64,000 bases of DNA from Hahella chejuensis KCTC 2396 (GTDB taxonomy: Bacteria; Pseudomonadota; Gammaproteobacteria; Pseudomonadales; Oleiphilaceae), in assembly GCF_000012985.1 (NCBI RefSeq), contig NC_007645.1, forward strand, positions 4,610,581 to 4,674,580, in the 5' to 3' direction. The notes beneath the pieces were generated by a model, which was given only the letters and a program-made list of their open reading frames with translations, ran no database searches and was not told the DNA's origin. Position numbers and translations under genes: made by a program. The number at the start of each line of letters is the position of its first letter. Positions within the stretch are counted from its first letter, which is position 1. Below, piece after piece: positions 8,879 through 17,325 of the stretch.

Positions 8879-9649
8879 TTAGGTGCGTATGCCAACGCCT
8901 TTGTTCAACAAACGCATGCTGAAGCTGAACAAAGCGACAATAAATAAGAGGATCATGCCGTAGGCCGCGCCCAGATTGATGTCGCTGACGCCCAGCAAGC
9001 CGTACCGAAAAGCGTTGACCATATACAAAATAGGATTGATCAATGACACATTCTGCCAGAACTCCGGCAAGAGTGTGATGGAGTAAAAAACCCCGCCCAG
9101 ATAAGTCAGCGGCGTCAGAATAAAAGTCGGCACAATAGAGATATCATCAAACTTGTTGGCGTAGACGGCATTGATGAAGCCGCCCAGTGAGAACAATACC
9201 GCCGTCATAAACACCACGCTGACCACCACCGGCAGGCTGTGAATCTGCAGGTCCGTAAAATACAGAGAGATTGCGGTCACAATCACGCCTACCGCCAAAC
9301 CACGGGCGACTCCACCGCCAACATAGCCCAACAGAATGACGTAATTCGGCACCGGCGCCACCAGCAGCTCTTCAATACTGTGTTGAAATTTCATCCCAAA
9401 AAATGAAGACACCACATTGGCGTATGAGTTAGTGATGACCGACATCATGATCAGACCAGGCACGATGAAATCCATGTAGGAGTAGCCGCCCATTTCTCCA
9501 ATTCTCGGCCCGATCAGGTTGCCGAAAATCACGAAATACAGCGTCATCGTGATCGCTGGCGGCAGCAATGTCTGCGACCAGATGCGGGTGAAGCGGCGCA
9601 CCTCCTTGATCAGAATAGTCTGGAAGGCGATCATAATGGCGTTATTCAT
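8879..9649 (-). CDS. yadH: ABC-2 type transporter permease (YadH-like)
   Basis: This is a 256-residue inner-membrane subunit with about six helices. ABC-2 family features include RFTRIWSQTLLPPAITMTLY at the first helix and MKFQHSIEELLVAPV in the cytoplasmic loop. TPLTYLGGVFYSITLLPEFW followed by NPILYMVNAFRYG is the classic ABC-2 signature. It closely resembles E. coli YadH. It overlaps the ATPase gene by ATGA (9646-9649), so the two are coupled. Its role is export of an unknown substrate. Confidence 0.9.
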   Translation of the reverse strand: MNNAIMIAFQTILIKEVRRFTRIWSQTLLPPAITMTLYFVIFGNLIGPRIGEMGGYSYMDFIVPGLIMMSVITNSYANVVSSFFGMKFQHSIEELLVAPVPNYVILLGYVGGGVARGLAVGVIVTAISLYFTDLQIHSLPVVVSVVFMTAVLFSLGGFINAVYANKFDDISIVPTFILTPLTYLGGVFYSITLLPEFWQNVSLINPILYMVNAFRYGLLGVSDINLGAAYGMILLFIVALFSFSMRLLNKGVGIRT

Positions 9650-10605
9650 ACCTGCGCCTCCTCTGCATTCTCCATACTGCCTGTCTCTCTTTTATCCTCG
9701 TTGACCATGCGGATAAACAACTCTTCCAAGCGGTTGGTTTTAGTGCGCATGCTGCTCACTTTCACCCCTAATTGATCCAACTGCTGAAACACTTCGTTCA
9801 GGCTACGCTGTTTGTCCACGTCCACTTCCAACATGCCATCGGCAGTAAGACGGGCGCCATAACCCTCCAGACGTGGGGCCTCTTGCAGACGACAAGTCAG
9901 ATCCAGCACGAAGGTTTCCTGGTTGAGCTTGTTCAACAGATCGCGCTTATTGGTGTTTTCCAGAATTCTGCCGCGATCAATGATAGCGATGTTGCGACAC
10001 AATGCTTCCGCTTCTTCCAGATAGTGAGTGGTCAGAATAATCGTGCGGCCTTCATTATTGACGTTGGTAAGAAAGGTCCACATGCTGCGACGCAGTTCAA
10101 TGTCCACACCGGCGGTCGGTTCGTCCAGAATAATCAGACGCGGTTCATGCACCAGCGCGCGGGCGATCATCAGGCGCCGCTTCATACCGCCAGACAACAT
10201 GCGCGCCTGTTGATCTTTCTTGTCCCAAAGCCCCAGCTCCCGCAGATATTTTTCCGCATTGTCCTTGGATACTTTGGCGGGAATGCCGTAGTAACCAGCC
10301 TGGGTAACGAGGATGTCGAATACTTTTTCAAACTGATTAAAGTTGAATTCCTGAGGCACCACACCCAATTGCAGTTTTGCTTTGACCAGATTCTTATCAA
10401 GATCGTGGCCAAAGACGGAGACAGAGCCGGATGTCTTGTTCACCAATGAAGATACGATGCCAAGGGTGGTGGATTTGCCTGCGCCGTTAGGGCCCAGAAG
10501 CGCAAAAAAGTCGCCCTCCTCAACATCCAGGTTGATGCCTTTTAAGGCCTCAAAACCGTTACCGTATATTTTTCTTAAATCGCGAATAGCCAGTGCGGTA
10601 GTCAT
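9646..10605 (-). CDS. yadG: ABC exporter ATP-binding protein (YadG-like)
   Basis: This is a 319-residue ATPase pairing with the downstream permease. Walker A is LLGPNGAGKST, the Q-loop lies in GVVPQEFNFN, the ABC signature is MLSGGMKRRLMIARAL and Walker B is RLIILDEPTAGVD, followed by the H-loop TTHYLEEAE. The C-terminal extension (about residues 225-319) is typical of the YadG/NodI-type ABC-2 ATPases. The start is preceded by a purine-rich leader. With yadH it forms a two-gene operon; queF follows and may be read through. Confidence 0.92.
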   Translation of the reverse strand: MTTALAIRDLRKIYGNGFEALKGINLDVEEGDFFALLGPNGAGKSTTLGIVSSLVNKTSGSVSVFGHDLDKNLVKAKLQLGVVPQEFNFNQFEKVFDILVTQAGYYGIPAKVSKDNAEKYLRELGLWDKKDQQARMLSGGMKRRLMIARALVHEPRLIILDEPTAGVDIELRRSMWTFLTNVNNEGRTIILTTHYLEEAEALCRNIAIIDRGRILENTNKRDLLNKLNQETFVLDLTCRLQEAPRLEGYGARLTADGMLEVDVDKQRSLNEVFQQLDQLGVKVSSMRTKTNRLEELFIRMVNEDKRETGSMENAEEAQV

Positions 10606-10859
10606 AATTCTTTCTGATTCCTGCGGCCAGTGTGAGAGCGTCAGACATAAGGGGCGCGCCAGCGGCCTGATTTACGGGAAGACTGTATAGATTGCGTCGC
10701 CGCCTGTTTTTTTCAATGAAAAAGAGGGAATTAATCGTCCATTTCCCTGAAAACTGCGATGGGTTTCCTTTTTACCGACCGCCCACTCTTTATAATCAGC
10801 GTCAATAAGCGCCTGGGTTGAGAAAGCCCCGATTCTAATAAACAAATAGGAAAGCATCG

Positions 10860-11876
10860 ATGATGAAACGGCCGTTAAGAGCCATGACCCTGACGTTCGC
10901 CGCCGTATTGGCGGGTTGCGGCGGCGGAGGCGAATCCAACGACGATAGAGCGACTGCTTATCTTGGCGCCCCCGGCGTGGCGGGCCTAAACTACCGAACC
11001 GCAAGCCAGTCCGGCGTCACCGGCGATCATGGCGAGTTCAGGTATTATCCAGGTGAAACCGTTACATTCTTTATCGGCGATGTCGTGTTGGCGCAGGATG
11101 TTCCCATCAAGCGCTTCATGACTCCTATCGACTTTGACCCAACCTGGGAGCAGACCATCTATCCCGGCACAGTGGTCGGCGGCCTCACCACCCATAAAGA
11201 ACAGGAAAAGCAGGTACTCAACGCGGAGTCCAATATCTCCGTCAATACAGCTCGCTTTCTGGTTTCCATCGACTTTGACTCCGACACGGAGAACGGCATA
11301 CAGATTCGCGGCTCCACCCGCACTACCGTCGAAAGCTCCGTCAACGCCGCTGGGGTGGACTTCACTACCGATCCCGCCATTTTCGGCAACCTGGACGATT
11401 ACCCCGAAAGCCCGGAAAACCTCTTGGTGGCGGAGTTGTGTCTGCGGGAAGTCTGCTCCGACCTCACGCCGCTGGAAACAGTCGCCGCCGCCTCAGTGGG
11501 CGTCAACTGGGTCAATACGCTCAACACTAACATCTTTCTAAGGGAAGGCGGTCATATCTTCCTGGAAAGCGAACACATTGAGGCCAACGCGGGCGACACG
11601 CGCACATTTAGCGTACAAATCCGGCTGATTGATATTTCCGTAGGGCTGGCGGACCTGGAAGTGAAAACGGTGGACGAGCTGCCGGATTCCGATGGAGAAA
11701 TCCCGGACCCGCCCCGTTCCGTCATATCCATCATTCCAGACCCTGCTCCAGAAAGCAGGGAATTCAGTTTTATGATTACGGGAGAATCGGGAGAGGAAAC
11801 AGAAATTGTGGTGAATATGCGCCTGGACGGCGACTATCGCTGGTACCAGAAGGTGATGCGGGTAACGCTGTTGTAG
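10860..11876 (+). CDS. Putative exported lipoprotein of unknown function
   Basis: This is a 338-residue protein with a lipoprotein signal peptide: a basic start, a hydrophobic core and the lipobox LAGC at residues 17-20, followed by a glycine run and acidic residues. After it comes a segment (GVAGLNYRTASQSGVTGDHG, EFRYYPGETVTFFIGDVVL) of a kind repeatedly seen in surface lipoproteins and adhesins of marine gammaproteobacteria. The remainder is beta-rich with no recognised enzyme motif. An AGGAAAG ribosome site precedes tandem ATG codons at 10860 and 10863. It is convergent with the HD-GYP gene, 21 bases apart. Confidence 0.65.
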   Translation: MMKRPLRAMTLTFAAVLAGCGGGGESNDDRATAYLGAPGVAGLNYRTASQSGVTGDHGEFRYYPGETVTFFIGDVVLAQDVPIKRFMTPIDFDPTWEQTIYPGTVVGGLTTHKEQEKQVLNAESNISVNTARFLVSIDFDSDTENGIQIRGSTRTTVESSVNAAGVDFTTDPAIFGNLDDYPESPENLLVAELCLREVCSDLTPLETVAAASVGVNWVNTLNTNIFLREGGHIFLESEHIEANAGDTRTFSVQIRLIDISVGLADLEVKTVDELPDSDGEIPDPPRSVISIIPDPAPESREFSFMITGESGEETEIVVNMRLDGDYRWYQKVMRVTLL

Positions 11877-11897
11877 CGCCAACCGCATCGCAACCGA

Positions 11898-13223
11898 TCA
11901 TCCCATGAAGTGACGCAGACTCCAACGGCTGTTGGCGCCGGTCACCTGAAACCGCGAGGCGTCGATGCCATACGCCCCGCTGGGCAAACTGTGAGTGATG
12001 TGAAGATAGTTGTCTTCATTCCCCTGCTTGATGTTGAACGCCATCAAATCCACAACTTTGGCAGTGCGCAGCGGCGCTTTGTCTTCATCCAGCAACACCA
12101 TCACGGTCGGCCAGAGTTTCCGCTCCATGTTGTGCTGAATCACCACGCCAACCTCACGATTGCTCAATTCGACAGTCGCGCCGGTAGGATAAATGCCAAC
12201 ACACTGAATGAACTTCTCCACCAGGTCTTCCTGGAATTCAATATTGCGGGAATGATAGAGCGCCGTCACGGCCTGCAGCGAAGTCATCGCTTCCGCCCCT
12301 GCGCGCGGCTCCAGCATTTCCTGATAATGATCAACCAGTCCTGCTATCTTGGCCAGCAACGGAATCTTGTCGCCAGTCACCCCATGCGGAAAACCAGAGC
12401 CGTTGTGGCGTTCGCGATGGTATTCCACCACACTCACCACCCTCGGTGAAATGGTGGGATCGGACTTAAGAATCGCCATGCTCATTTCCACATAGCCTTT
12501 GTAGCGCTGGTACTGGGCGGCGTCCAGAAACTTGGCGCTCTGCAACAGCTCCTGCGGCATTTTCGCCTTACCTACCTGGCTCAACAACAGACCCGTGGCC
12601 AGATCTTTGAGATAGCTTCTGGACAGTCCGAGCTGACGCCCGAACACCAATCCCCAGATGCTGGCGGCGACGGAGTGGGAATAAGCATACTCATCCCGCC
12701 TTCTGACACGGGACAGCCACAGCATGGCGTCGGGGTTGCGAATCACGCTCTCCACCATCAATGCGGCTACTTCTTCAGTTTCCACAATATCCGGCGCCTG
12801 CCCTAAACATACATTGGCGAAAACCCGATCCAGCGACTGATTGACCCGATGGGTCAGCTTTTCCGCTTCTTTTACTTCATGTTTCAGCGTACTTTGCCGT
12901 TCGTATTTGGCGGGACGACGGATCTTAATGGGAGGAAGGGTCAGTCGGTGCTCTTCAACGGATTTACCGGATGACAATGAGCCCAACCTGAACAGCAATT
13001 CTTCTTTGCCGCTATTCTCCATTTTTTCATATTCAGTGCGCGTCAAAGGCCGATCGATGTATACCGACCGACAAAAGGACTGCAACGCGCGAATATCATC
13101 CGCACTGCGAATATAAAAACCCTGAATAGGAAATGGTGTTTGATGCCAAGGACGATCTAAATCCGCAACAAACATCCCGATTTGTAGTTCACTTACCGCT
13201 ATTTGTGTCTTCTTGGCGGCCAT
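11898..13223 (-). CDS. HD-GYP-family protein with degenerate HD motif
   Basis: This is a 441-residue protein. Residues 1-100 resemble the DUF3391 domain found ahead of many HD-GYP domains (VSELQIGMFVADLDRPWHQT). Residues about 150-330 are an HD-GYP fold that would hydrolyse cyclic di-GMP. However, the HD pair is replaced by Ser215-Gln216 in LLLSQVGKAKMP, the later metal-ligand positions read YKGYVEMS and YHRERHNGSGFP, and the GYP motif is GFP. Catalysis is therefore doubtful, and the protein may only bind nucleotide or partners. The C-terminal 100 residues are of unknown type. A GAGGTTG ribosome site supports the start. Confidence 0.8.
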   Translation of the reverse strand: MAAKKTQIAVSELQIGMFVADLDRPWHQTPFPIQGFYIRSADDIRALQSFCRSVYIDRPLTRTEYEKMENSGKEELLFRLGSLSSGKSVEEHRLTLPPIKIRRPAKYERQSTLKHEVKEAEKLTHRVNQSLDRVFANVCLGQAPDIVETEEVAALMVESVIRNPDAMLWLSRVRRRDEYAYSHSVAASIWGLVFGRQLGLSRSYLKDLATGLLLSQVGKAKMPQELLQSAKFLDAAQYQRYKGYVEMSMAILKSDPTISPRVVSVVEYHRERHNGSGFPHGVTGDKIPLLAKIAGLVDHYQEMLEPRAGAEAMTSLQAVTALYHSRNIEFQEDLVEKFIQCVGIYPTGATVELSNREVGVVIQHNMERKLWPTVMVLLDEDKAPLRTAKVVDLMAFNIKQGNEDNYLHITHSLPSGAYGIDASRFQVTGANSRWSLRHFMG

Positions 13224-13423
13224 AGATACAACCTCATAGAGCGCCAGCTCTAAGCTCCACTACGACATGGTGACTATTTTCCCGCAACGACGGAAAGAAG
13301 CCACTGCGTTCGGTAGGCTTTCGGTTACAAAAAAATTAAGTTTTCTTACGCTTTGTACAAATATAGACAAGTTCTCACGGATTATGCGGGGGTTGTCACA
13401 CTTCTTCAGGCATCGCCGTGAAA

Positions 13424-14020
13424 TCAATCCGTTATGCAGACAGTTTCCGAAAGCGCTGGCGGTTTGTCTTCTGACCCGCCGGCTTCGGCCCGCTTGACCG
13501 ACACTATATAGGGAACGGAAGAGGCTTTGATATAGTCCAGATTACCGGGACCATCATCCGTTTTCACTATTGTCTGCGCCGGCCAACAAGAAATCTGCAA
13601 TTGCATGACCCGCCCCAGGTCGGCAATATGACTCGCTCCGTTTTCATCCGTGATCGCCCCACATAAGGTGGTTGCATCCCCCAGAGCCTTACCGTCTAAC
13701 GACAGATCCTGTCCTGGCGCTCCACACCAGACCACGCCGGACTCTCGATGAGCGCGACAAGCGTCGCCGCCCTGTCCCGGTTCCATGAATACCAACTTAC
13801 GATCACTGCATTGCGTACGAAGCATAACCGGCGTTACAGCGGATATCTCTCCACTGAGGCTTTCCATCGTCCGCCAGGAAATTAAAAACTCCCGCTCCTC
13901 CCCGGCGGAATTCTCCGCAACAAAACGACCGTAATGCGAGTATTCCGTGGCGCAGCCGCCAAGCGCGCTTAATAAAGGAAAGAGCAACAGTATACGCTCA
14001 ATAGGGGGGCGGGTGGACAT
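13424..14020 (-). CDS. Putative lipoprotein, unknown function
   Basis: This is a 198-residue protein with a short basic N terminus, a hydrophobic stretch and the lipobox LGGC at about residue 23, so it is probably anchored in the outer membrane facing the periplasm. Several cysteines (CSDRK, DACRAH, VVWCGAPG, TLCGAI, ISCWPA) could form disulfides. No family is recognised. The GGAGA ribosome site is 5 bases from the ATG. It lies between the HD-GYP gene and the divergent iron transporter. The 200 bases after its stop hold only the HD-GYP promoter region. Confidence 0.6.
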   Translation of the reverse strand: MSTRPPIERILLLFPLLSALGGCATEYSHYGRFVAENSAGEEREFLISWRTMESLSGEISAVTPVMLRTQCSDRKLVFMEPGQGGDACRAHRESGVVWCGAPGQDLSLDGKALGDATTLCGAITDENGASHIADLGRVMQLQISCWPAQTIVKTDDGPGNLDYIKASSVPYIVSVKRAEAGGSEDKPPALSETVCITD

Positions 14021-14304
14021 GGCATTCTCCAGTGTGGCTCAAGCTGTTGTTGTTCTGCTATTTACGCTTACTTTTTCTTGTTTGCCTTGCTTGCAGGCTT
14101 TTTATCAACTTACTCAAACGCTGACAGGTTGCTTCTTGGATTAATAGATCAAGGCGTCATTGTTTTCATCAACATATTTTTACCCCCGCCTATCCAACGA
14201 TATAGCGGCGCAACCGTCGTTAAGCGCTTGTTCTTGCAAGCAAAGCAGTTCGATTTTCCATACCTGCGACGAGATTTCAAATAGTGGGCTCAATTTATGC
14301 GGGC

Positions 14305-14332
14305 TTGACACGGTCACAAAATTACTGAGAAT
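14305..14332 (+). promoter_or_regulatory. Candidate sigma-70 promoter of the iron-binding protein gene
   Basis: A perfect -35 hexamer TTGACA (14305-14310) is followed after 16 bases by GAGAAT (14327-14332, four of six matches to TATAAT). The -10 element is overlapped by the Fur-like box, so bound Fur would occlude polymerase. Confidence 0.55.
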
Positions 14333-14345
14333 TATTTTCATTATA
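14327..14345 (+). promoter_or_regulatory. Fur box upstream of fbpA
   Basis: The 19-base site GAGAATTATTTTCATTATA matches the GATAATGATAATCATTATC Fur consensus at 14 of 19 positions. It overlaps the proposed -10 and lies 30 bases before the ATG of a ferric-iron binding protein, the expected target of Fur repression. Confidence 0.7.
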
Positions 14346-14374
14346 TTTACTTTTATTTTTTGAGAACTCTTATC

Positions 14375-15397
14375 ATGCCAAAAAAGACCGCTTCAGTTTT
14401 CAAAGCCGCTCTCCTTTCCACCTTCTGTTTGACGCCCCTGGCCGCTCAGGCTGCCGAGGAAGTCAACGTCTACTCTTACCGTCAAGAATTTCTGATCCAG
14501 CCTTTGCTTGATACGTTCACCAGCCAGACCAACATCAAAGTCAATGTCGTTTTCGCCAAAGAAGGCGTGGCGGAAAGACTAAAACGCGAAGGCGCCAACA
14601 GCCCCGCGGACTTGGTGTTAAGCACGGATATCGGACAATTGCAGGAACTGACTGACGCCAAAGTGCTGCAACCGGTAAAATCCGACGTATTGAACGCCAA
14701 CATTCCGGAACAATACCAGGCGCAGGATGATTCCTGGTTCGGCCTCACCGCCCGTGCGCGCGTTATTTACGCTTCCAAGGAGCGTACCGAAGTGAAAAGC
14801 ATTTCTTATGAAGACCTGGCCAAACCAGAGTGGAAAGGCCGCATATGCACGCGCTCTGGCAAGCATCCGTACAACATCGCCCTGTTCGCCTCCATGATCG
14901 CCCACCATGGCGAAGCTAAAACAGAGGAATGGCTGCGAGGCTTGAAAGAGAATCTGGCCCGCAAGCCCCAGGGCAATGATCGCGCGCAAGTCAAAGCCAT
15001 TAAAGACGGCATTTGCGATGTTTCTCTGGGCAACAGCTATTACTACGGCTTGATGCTGACGGATGAAAATCAGATTGAATGGGCCCGCGCAGTCAATTTG
15101 ATTTTCCCTAACCAGAATGACCGCGGCTCGCACGTGAACATCAGCGGCGTCGCGCTGACAAAAAGCTCACCCAACAAAGCGAACGCCATCAAACTGATGG
15201 AGTTTTTGACAGAGAAACTGGCTCAGAAGATGTACTCCGAGAATAACTACGAATACCCGATTAAGCCCGGTGTGGAGCCATCTGGCCTGGTGCTTTCCTG
15301 GGGCGAATTCAAGCGCGATGAGCTACCTTTGTACAAAGCCGGCGAGCTGCGCGAAAAAGCAGTGAAAATGGTGGATAAAGTCGACTTCGACGGCTGA
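14375..15397 (+). CDS. fbpA: Periplasmic Fe(3+)-binding protein of an ABC importer (FbpA/FutA type)
   Basis: This is a 340-residue solute-binding protein. The signal peptide ends at AAQA before AEEVNVYSYR, the standard mature start of the family. Iron-ligand tyrosines are visible in the paired-tyrosine motif GNSYYYGLML, and the ferric-binding context LVLSTDIGQLQELTDAKVLQ and RICTRSGKHPYNIALFASMI matches FutA/FbpA. A TTG at 14360 also opens the frame, but ATG 14375 begins a proper signal peptide. It lies behind a Fur box, so iron repression is likely. A hairpin and a repeat separate it from the permease gene. Confidence 0.92.
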   Translation: MPKKTASVFKAALLSTFCLTPLAAQAAEEVNVYSYRQEFLIQPLLDTFTSQTNIKVNVVFAKEGVAERLKREGANSPADLVLSTDIGQLQELTDAKVLQPVKSDVLNANIPEQYQAQDDSWFGLTARARVIYASKERTEVKSISYEDLAKPEWKGRICTRSGKHPYNIALFASMIAHHGEAKTEEWLRGLKENLARKPQGNDRAQVKAIKDGICDVSLGNSYYYGLMLTDENQIEWARAVNLIFPNQNDRGSHVNISGVALTKSSPNKANAIKLMEFLTEKLAQKMYSENNYEYPIKPGVEPSGLVLSWGEFKRDELPLYKAGELREKAVKMVDKVDFDG

Positions 15398-15424
15398 TCG
15401 CACGCAACGACCGCCCAATAACAA

Positions 15425-15450
15425 GCCGAAGCCCGGACGCTTCGGCTTTG
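15425..15450 (+). terminator. Hairpin after fbpA, probable attenuator/terminator
   Basis: An 8-bp perfect stem GCCGAAGC / GCTTCGGC with a 6-base loop is followed only by TTTG. It lies 27 bases after the fbpA stop. It would stabilise the fbpA 3' end and reduce read-through to the permease. Confidence 0.55.
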
Positions 15451-15540
15451 GCGGCTAGCCGCGGGAGACGGGGCCTGCGCATGTCAGGCCCCGTCGTTGC
15501 AGATAAATAGAAGGGAGCTATTTGTCTGCCTGATTAATAT
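15451..15540 (-). repeat. Multi-hairpin intergenic repeat, copy B (truncated)
   Basis: This is an inverted copy relative to copy A. It keeps the GCGGC/GCCGC stem, the GACGGGGCCTG-type stem and the AGATAAATAG / CTATTTGTCT stem, and ends with GCCTGATTAATA. The outer CAGGCGCA stem is missing; the fbpA terminator hairpin abuts it instead. It sits inside the fbpA-fbpB gene pair. Confidence 0.8.
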
Positions 15541-15573
15541 AAACTCGGGAACTGGCGGTAAGGTCACCCATTA

Positions 15574-17259
15574 ATGGAAGCAGTATCAGCCCCGGTTATA
15601 CGGGAGCTTTCCAAACACGCGACGACGGACTCTCCAGACGCCCGCCCCTGGCGTTATTTCAGCGCGATTGTCGCTTTGATCGCCGTCATACCTCTGCTCG
15701 CCGTCATTTATGTAGCGTTTTTTCCCACTGAGAATATTTGGCCTCACCTTTGGAGCACGGTGTTGCCGCGCTACCTGGAAGCCACATTTTTTCTGATGCT
15801 TGGCGTGGGGTTGTTGGCCACTTTTTTTGGCGTCACTTCCGCCTGGTTGGTGGCGTTTTATCGTTTTCCCGGCCGCAAACTGTTTTCCTGGGCGCTGCTG
15901 CTTCCTTTTGCAGTGCCGGCCTATGTCATCGCCTACGTTTATACTGACTTGCTGGAATACTCTGGTCCGGTGCAGGCGCTGTTACGGGAGTGGTTCGGCT
16001 GGCGCACGCCGCGCGATTACTGGTTCCCTCAGATTCGCAGTCTGGGCGGCGCCATCATTATGTTCTCCCTGGTGCTGTATCCCTATATCTATCTGACCTG
16101 TCGGGCGGCCTTGATGGAGCAGTCAGACAGCCTGCTGATGGCCAGCCGCTCTCTGGGCGCCGGAGCCTTGCGCACTTTTTATCGCATCGTGCTTCCGATT
16201 ATTCGCCCCGCTCTCGCAGTCGGTCTGGCGCTGGTGCTGATGGAAACGCTCAATGACTTCGGTACTGTCAGCTTTTTCGCTGTGCAGACACTGACGGCCG
16301 GGCTTTACGATACCTGGCTGAATCTCGGCAATGTAGGCGGAGCGGCGCAAATCGCCGCGCTCATGGTGGGCATCGCCCTGGCCTTGCTGTATCTGGAGCG
16401 CGCTTCACGCCATAAGTCCAAAAGTTATCAAAGCGGCGGCCGCACGCGCCCGCTGACGCCCACGCAACTTACCGGAAAGTCTGCGTACATCGCCTCCGCA
16501 TTCTGCTTCCTATTGGTATTTTTCGGCTTTCTGGTTCCCGCCTCCGTGCTCGGGTACTACTCCATCGAATACTTCGACGTCAGTTGGAATTCGGAATTCT
16601 TCCACCTGGCGATGAACTCATTGAAACTGGCGACTATCGCCGCTGCGCTGCTGGTCGTTGTCGGCGCGTTATTGGCCTACTCTCAACGCATCGCTCCCAG
16701 CGCTCTCAATAAGTCCATGGCGCGTTTGGCCTCCGTCGGCTACGCCATGCCCGGCGCTGTACTGGCTATCGGCGTCATTGTGCCTTTGGGCGCATTGGAT
16801 AACAGCATCGACGGCGTCGCCCGCGATTATTTCAACACCAGCACCGGATTGATATTCAGCGGCACCATCGCCGCCATTATCTACGCCTATTCCGCACGTT
16901 TTCTGGCCATATCCCTCGGTTCCGCAGAGAGCGGGCTGGGTCGCATCACTCCTTCCATGGATCAAGCCGCCCGCACGTTGGGACACAGCTCTTTATCCAT
17001 TCTCACCAAAGTGCATATACCTCTGCTCAGTCGCAGTATGTTGACGGCGGCGATTATCGTGTTCGTCGATGTGCTGAAGGAGCTGCCGGCCACACTAATC
17101 CTGCGCCCGTTCAACTTTGAGACCCTGGCGACATATCTGTATCAATACGCGTCGGATGAATTGCTGGAACACAGCGCCCTGGCCGCCCTGTTTATTGTGG
17201 CGACGGGAATTATTCCCGTCATTCTGCTGAACCGGGCCAGTACGGCGAAACAATATTGA
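15574..17259 (+). CDS. fbpB: Ferric-iron ABC transporter permease (FbpB type, fused two-domain)
   Basis: This is a 561-residue inner-membrane protein with two homologous halves of about six helices each, as in FbpB/SfuB. Each half carries an EAA-type loop for ATPase docking (MASRSLGAGALRTFYRIVLP near residue 190; MDQAARTLGHSSLSILTKVH near residue 465). Helix 1 begins after a short cytoplasmic tail. It receives iron from the FbpA-like protein encoded upstream. No ATPase gene follows: the next gene is a convergent acyl-CoA synthetase. The ATPase must be supplied from elsewhere. An AAGG ribosome site lies about 12 bases before the ATG. Confidence 0.92.
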   Translation: MEAVSAPVIRELSKHATTDSPDARPWRYFSAIVALIAVIPLLAVIYVAFFPTENIWPHLWSTVLPRYLEATFFLMLGVGLLATFFGVTSAWLVAFYRFPGRKLFSWALLLPFAVPAYVIAYVYTDLLEYSGPVQALLREWFGWRTPRDYWFPQIRSLGGAIIMFSLVLYPYIYLTCRAALMEQSDSLLMASRSLGAGALRTFYRIVLPIIRPALAVGLALVLMETLNDFGTVSFFAVQTLTAGLYDTWLNLGNVGGAAQIAALMVGIALALLYLERASRHKSKSYQSGGRTRPLTPTQLTGKSAYIASAFCFLLVFFGFLVPASVLGYYSIEYFDVSWNSEFFHLAMNSLKLATIAAALLVVVGALLAYSQRIAPSALNKSMARLASVGYAMPGAVLAIGVIVPLGALDNSIDGVARDYFNTSTGLIFSGTIAAIIYAYSARFLAISLGSAESGLGRITPSMDQAARTLGHSSLSILTKVHIPLLSRSMLTAAIIVFVDVLKELPATLILRPFNFETLATYLYQYASDELLEHSALAALFIVATGIIPVILLNRASTAKQY

Positions 17260-17325
17260 GGAAAGGCGACGCGCCAAATCGGAAAACGGCCAGGGGAGCA
17301 TACTCCCCCGGCGCCTGGCGATTAC

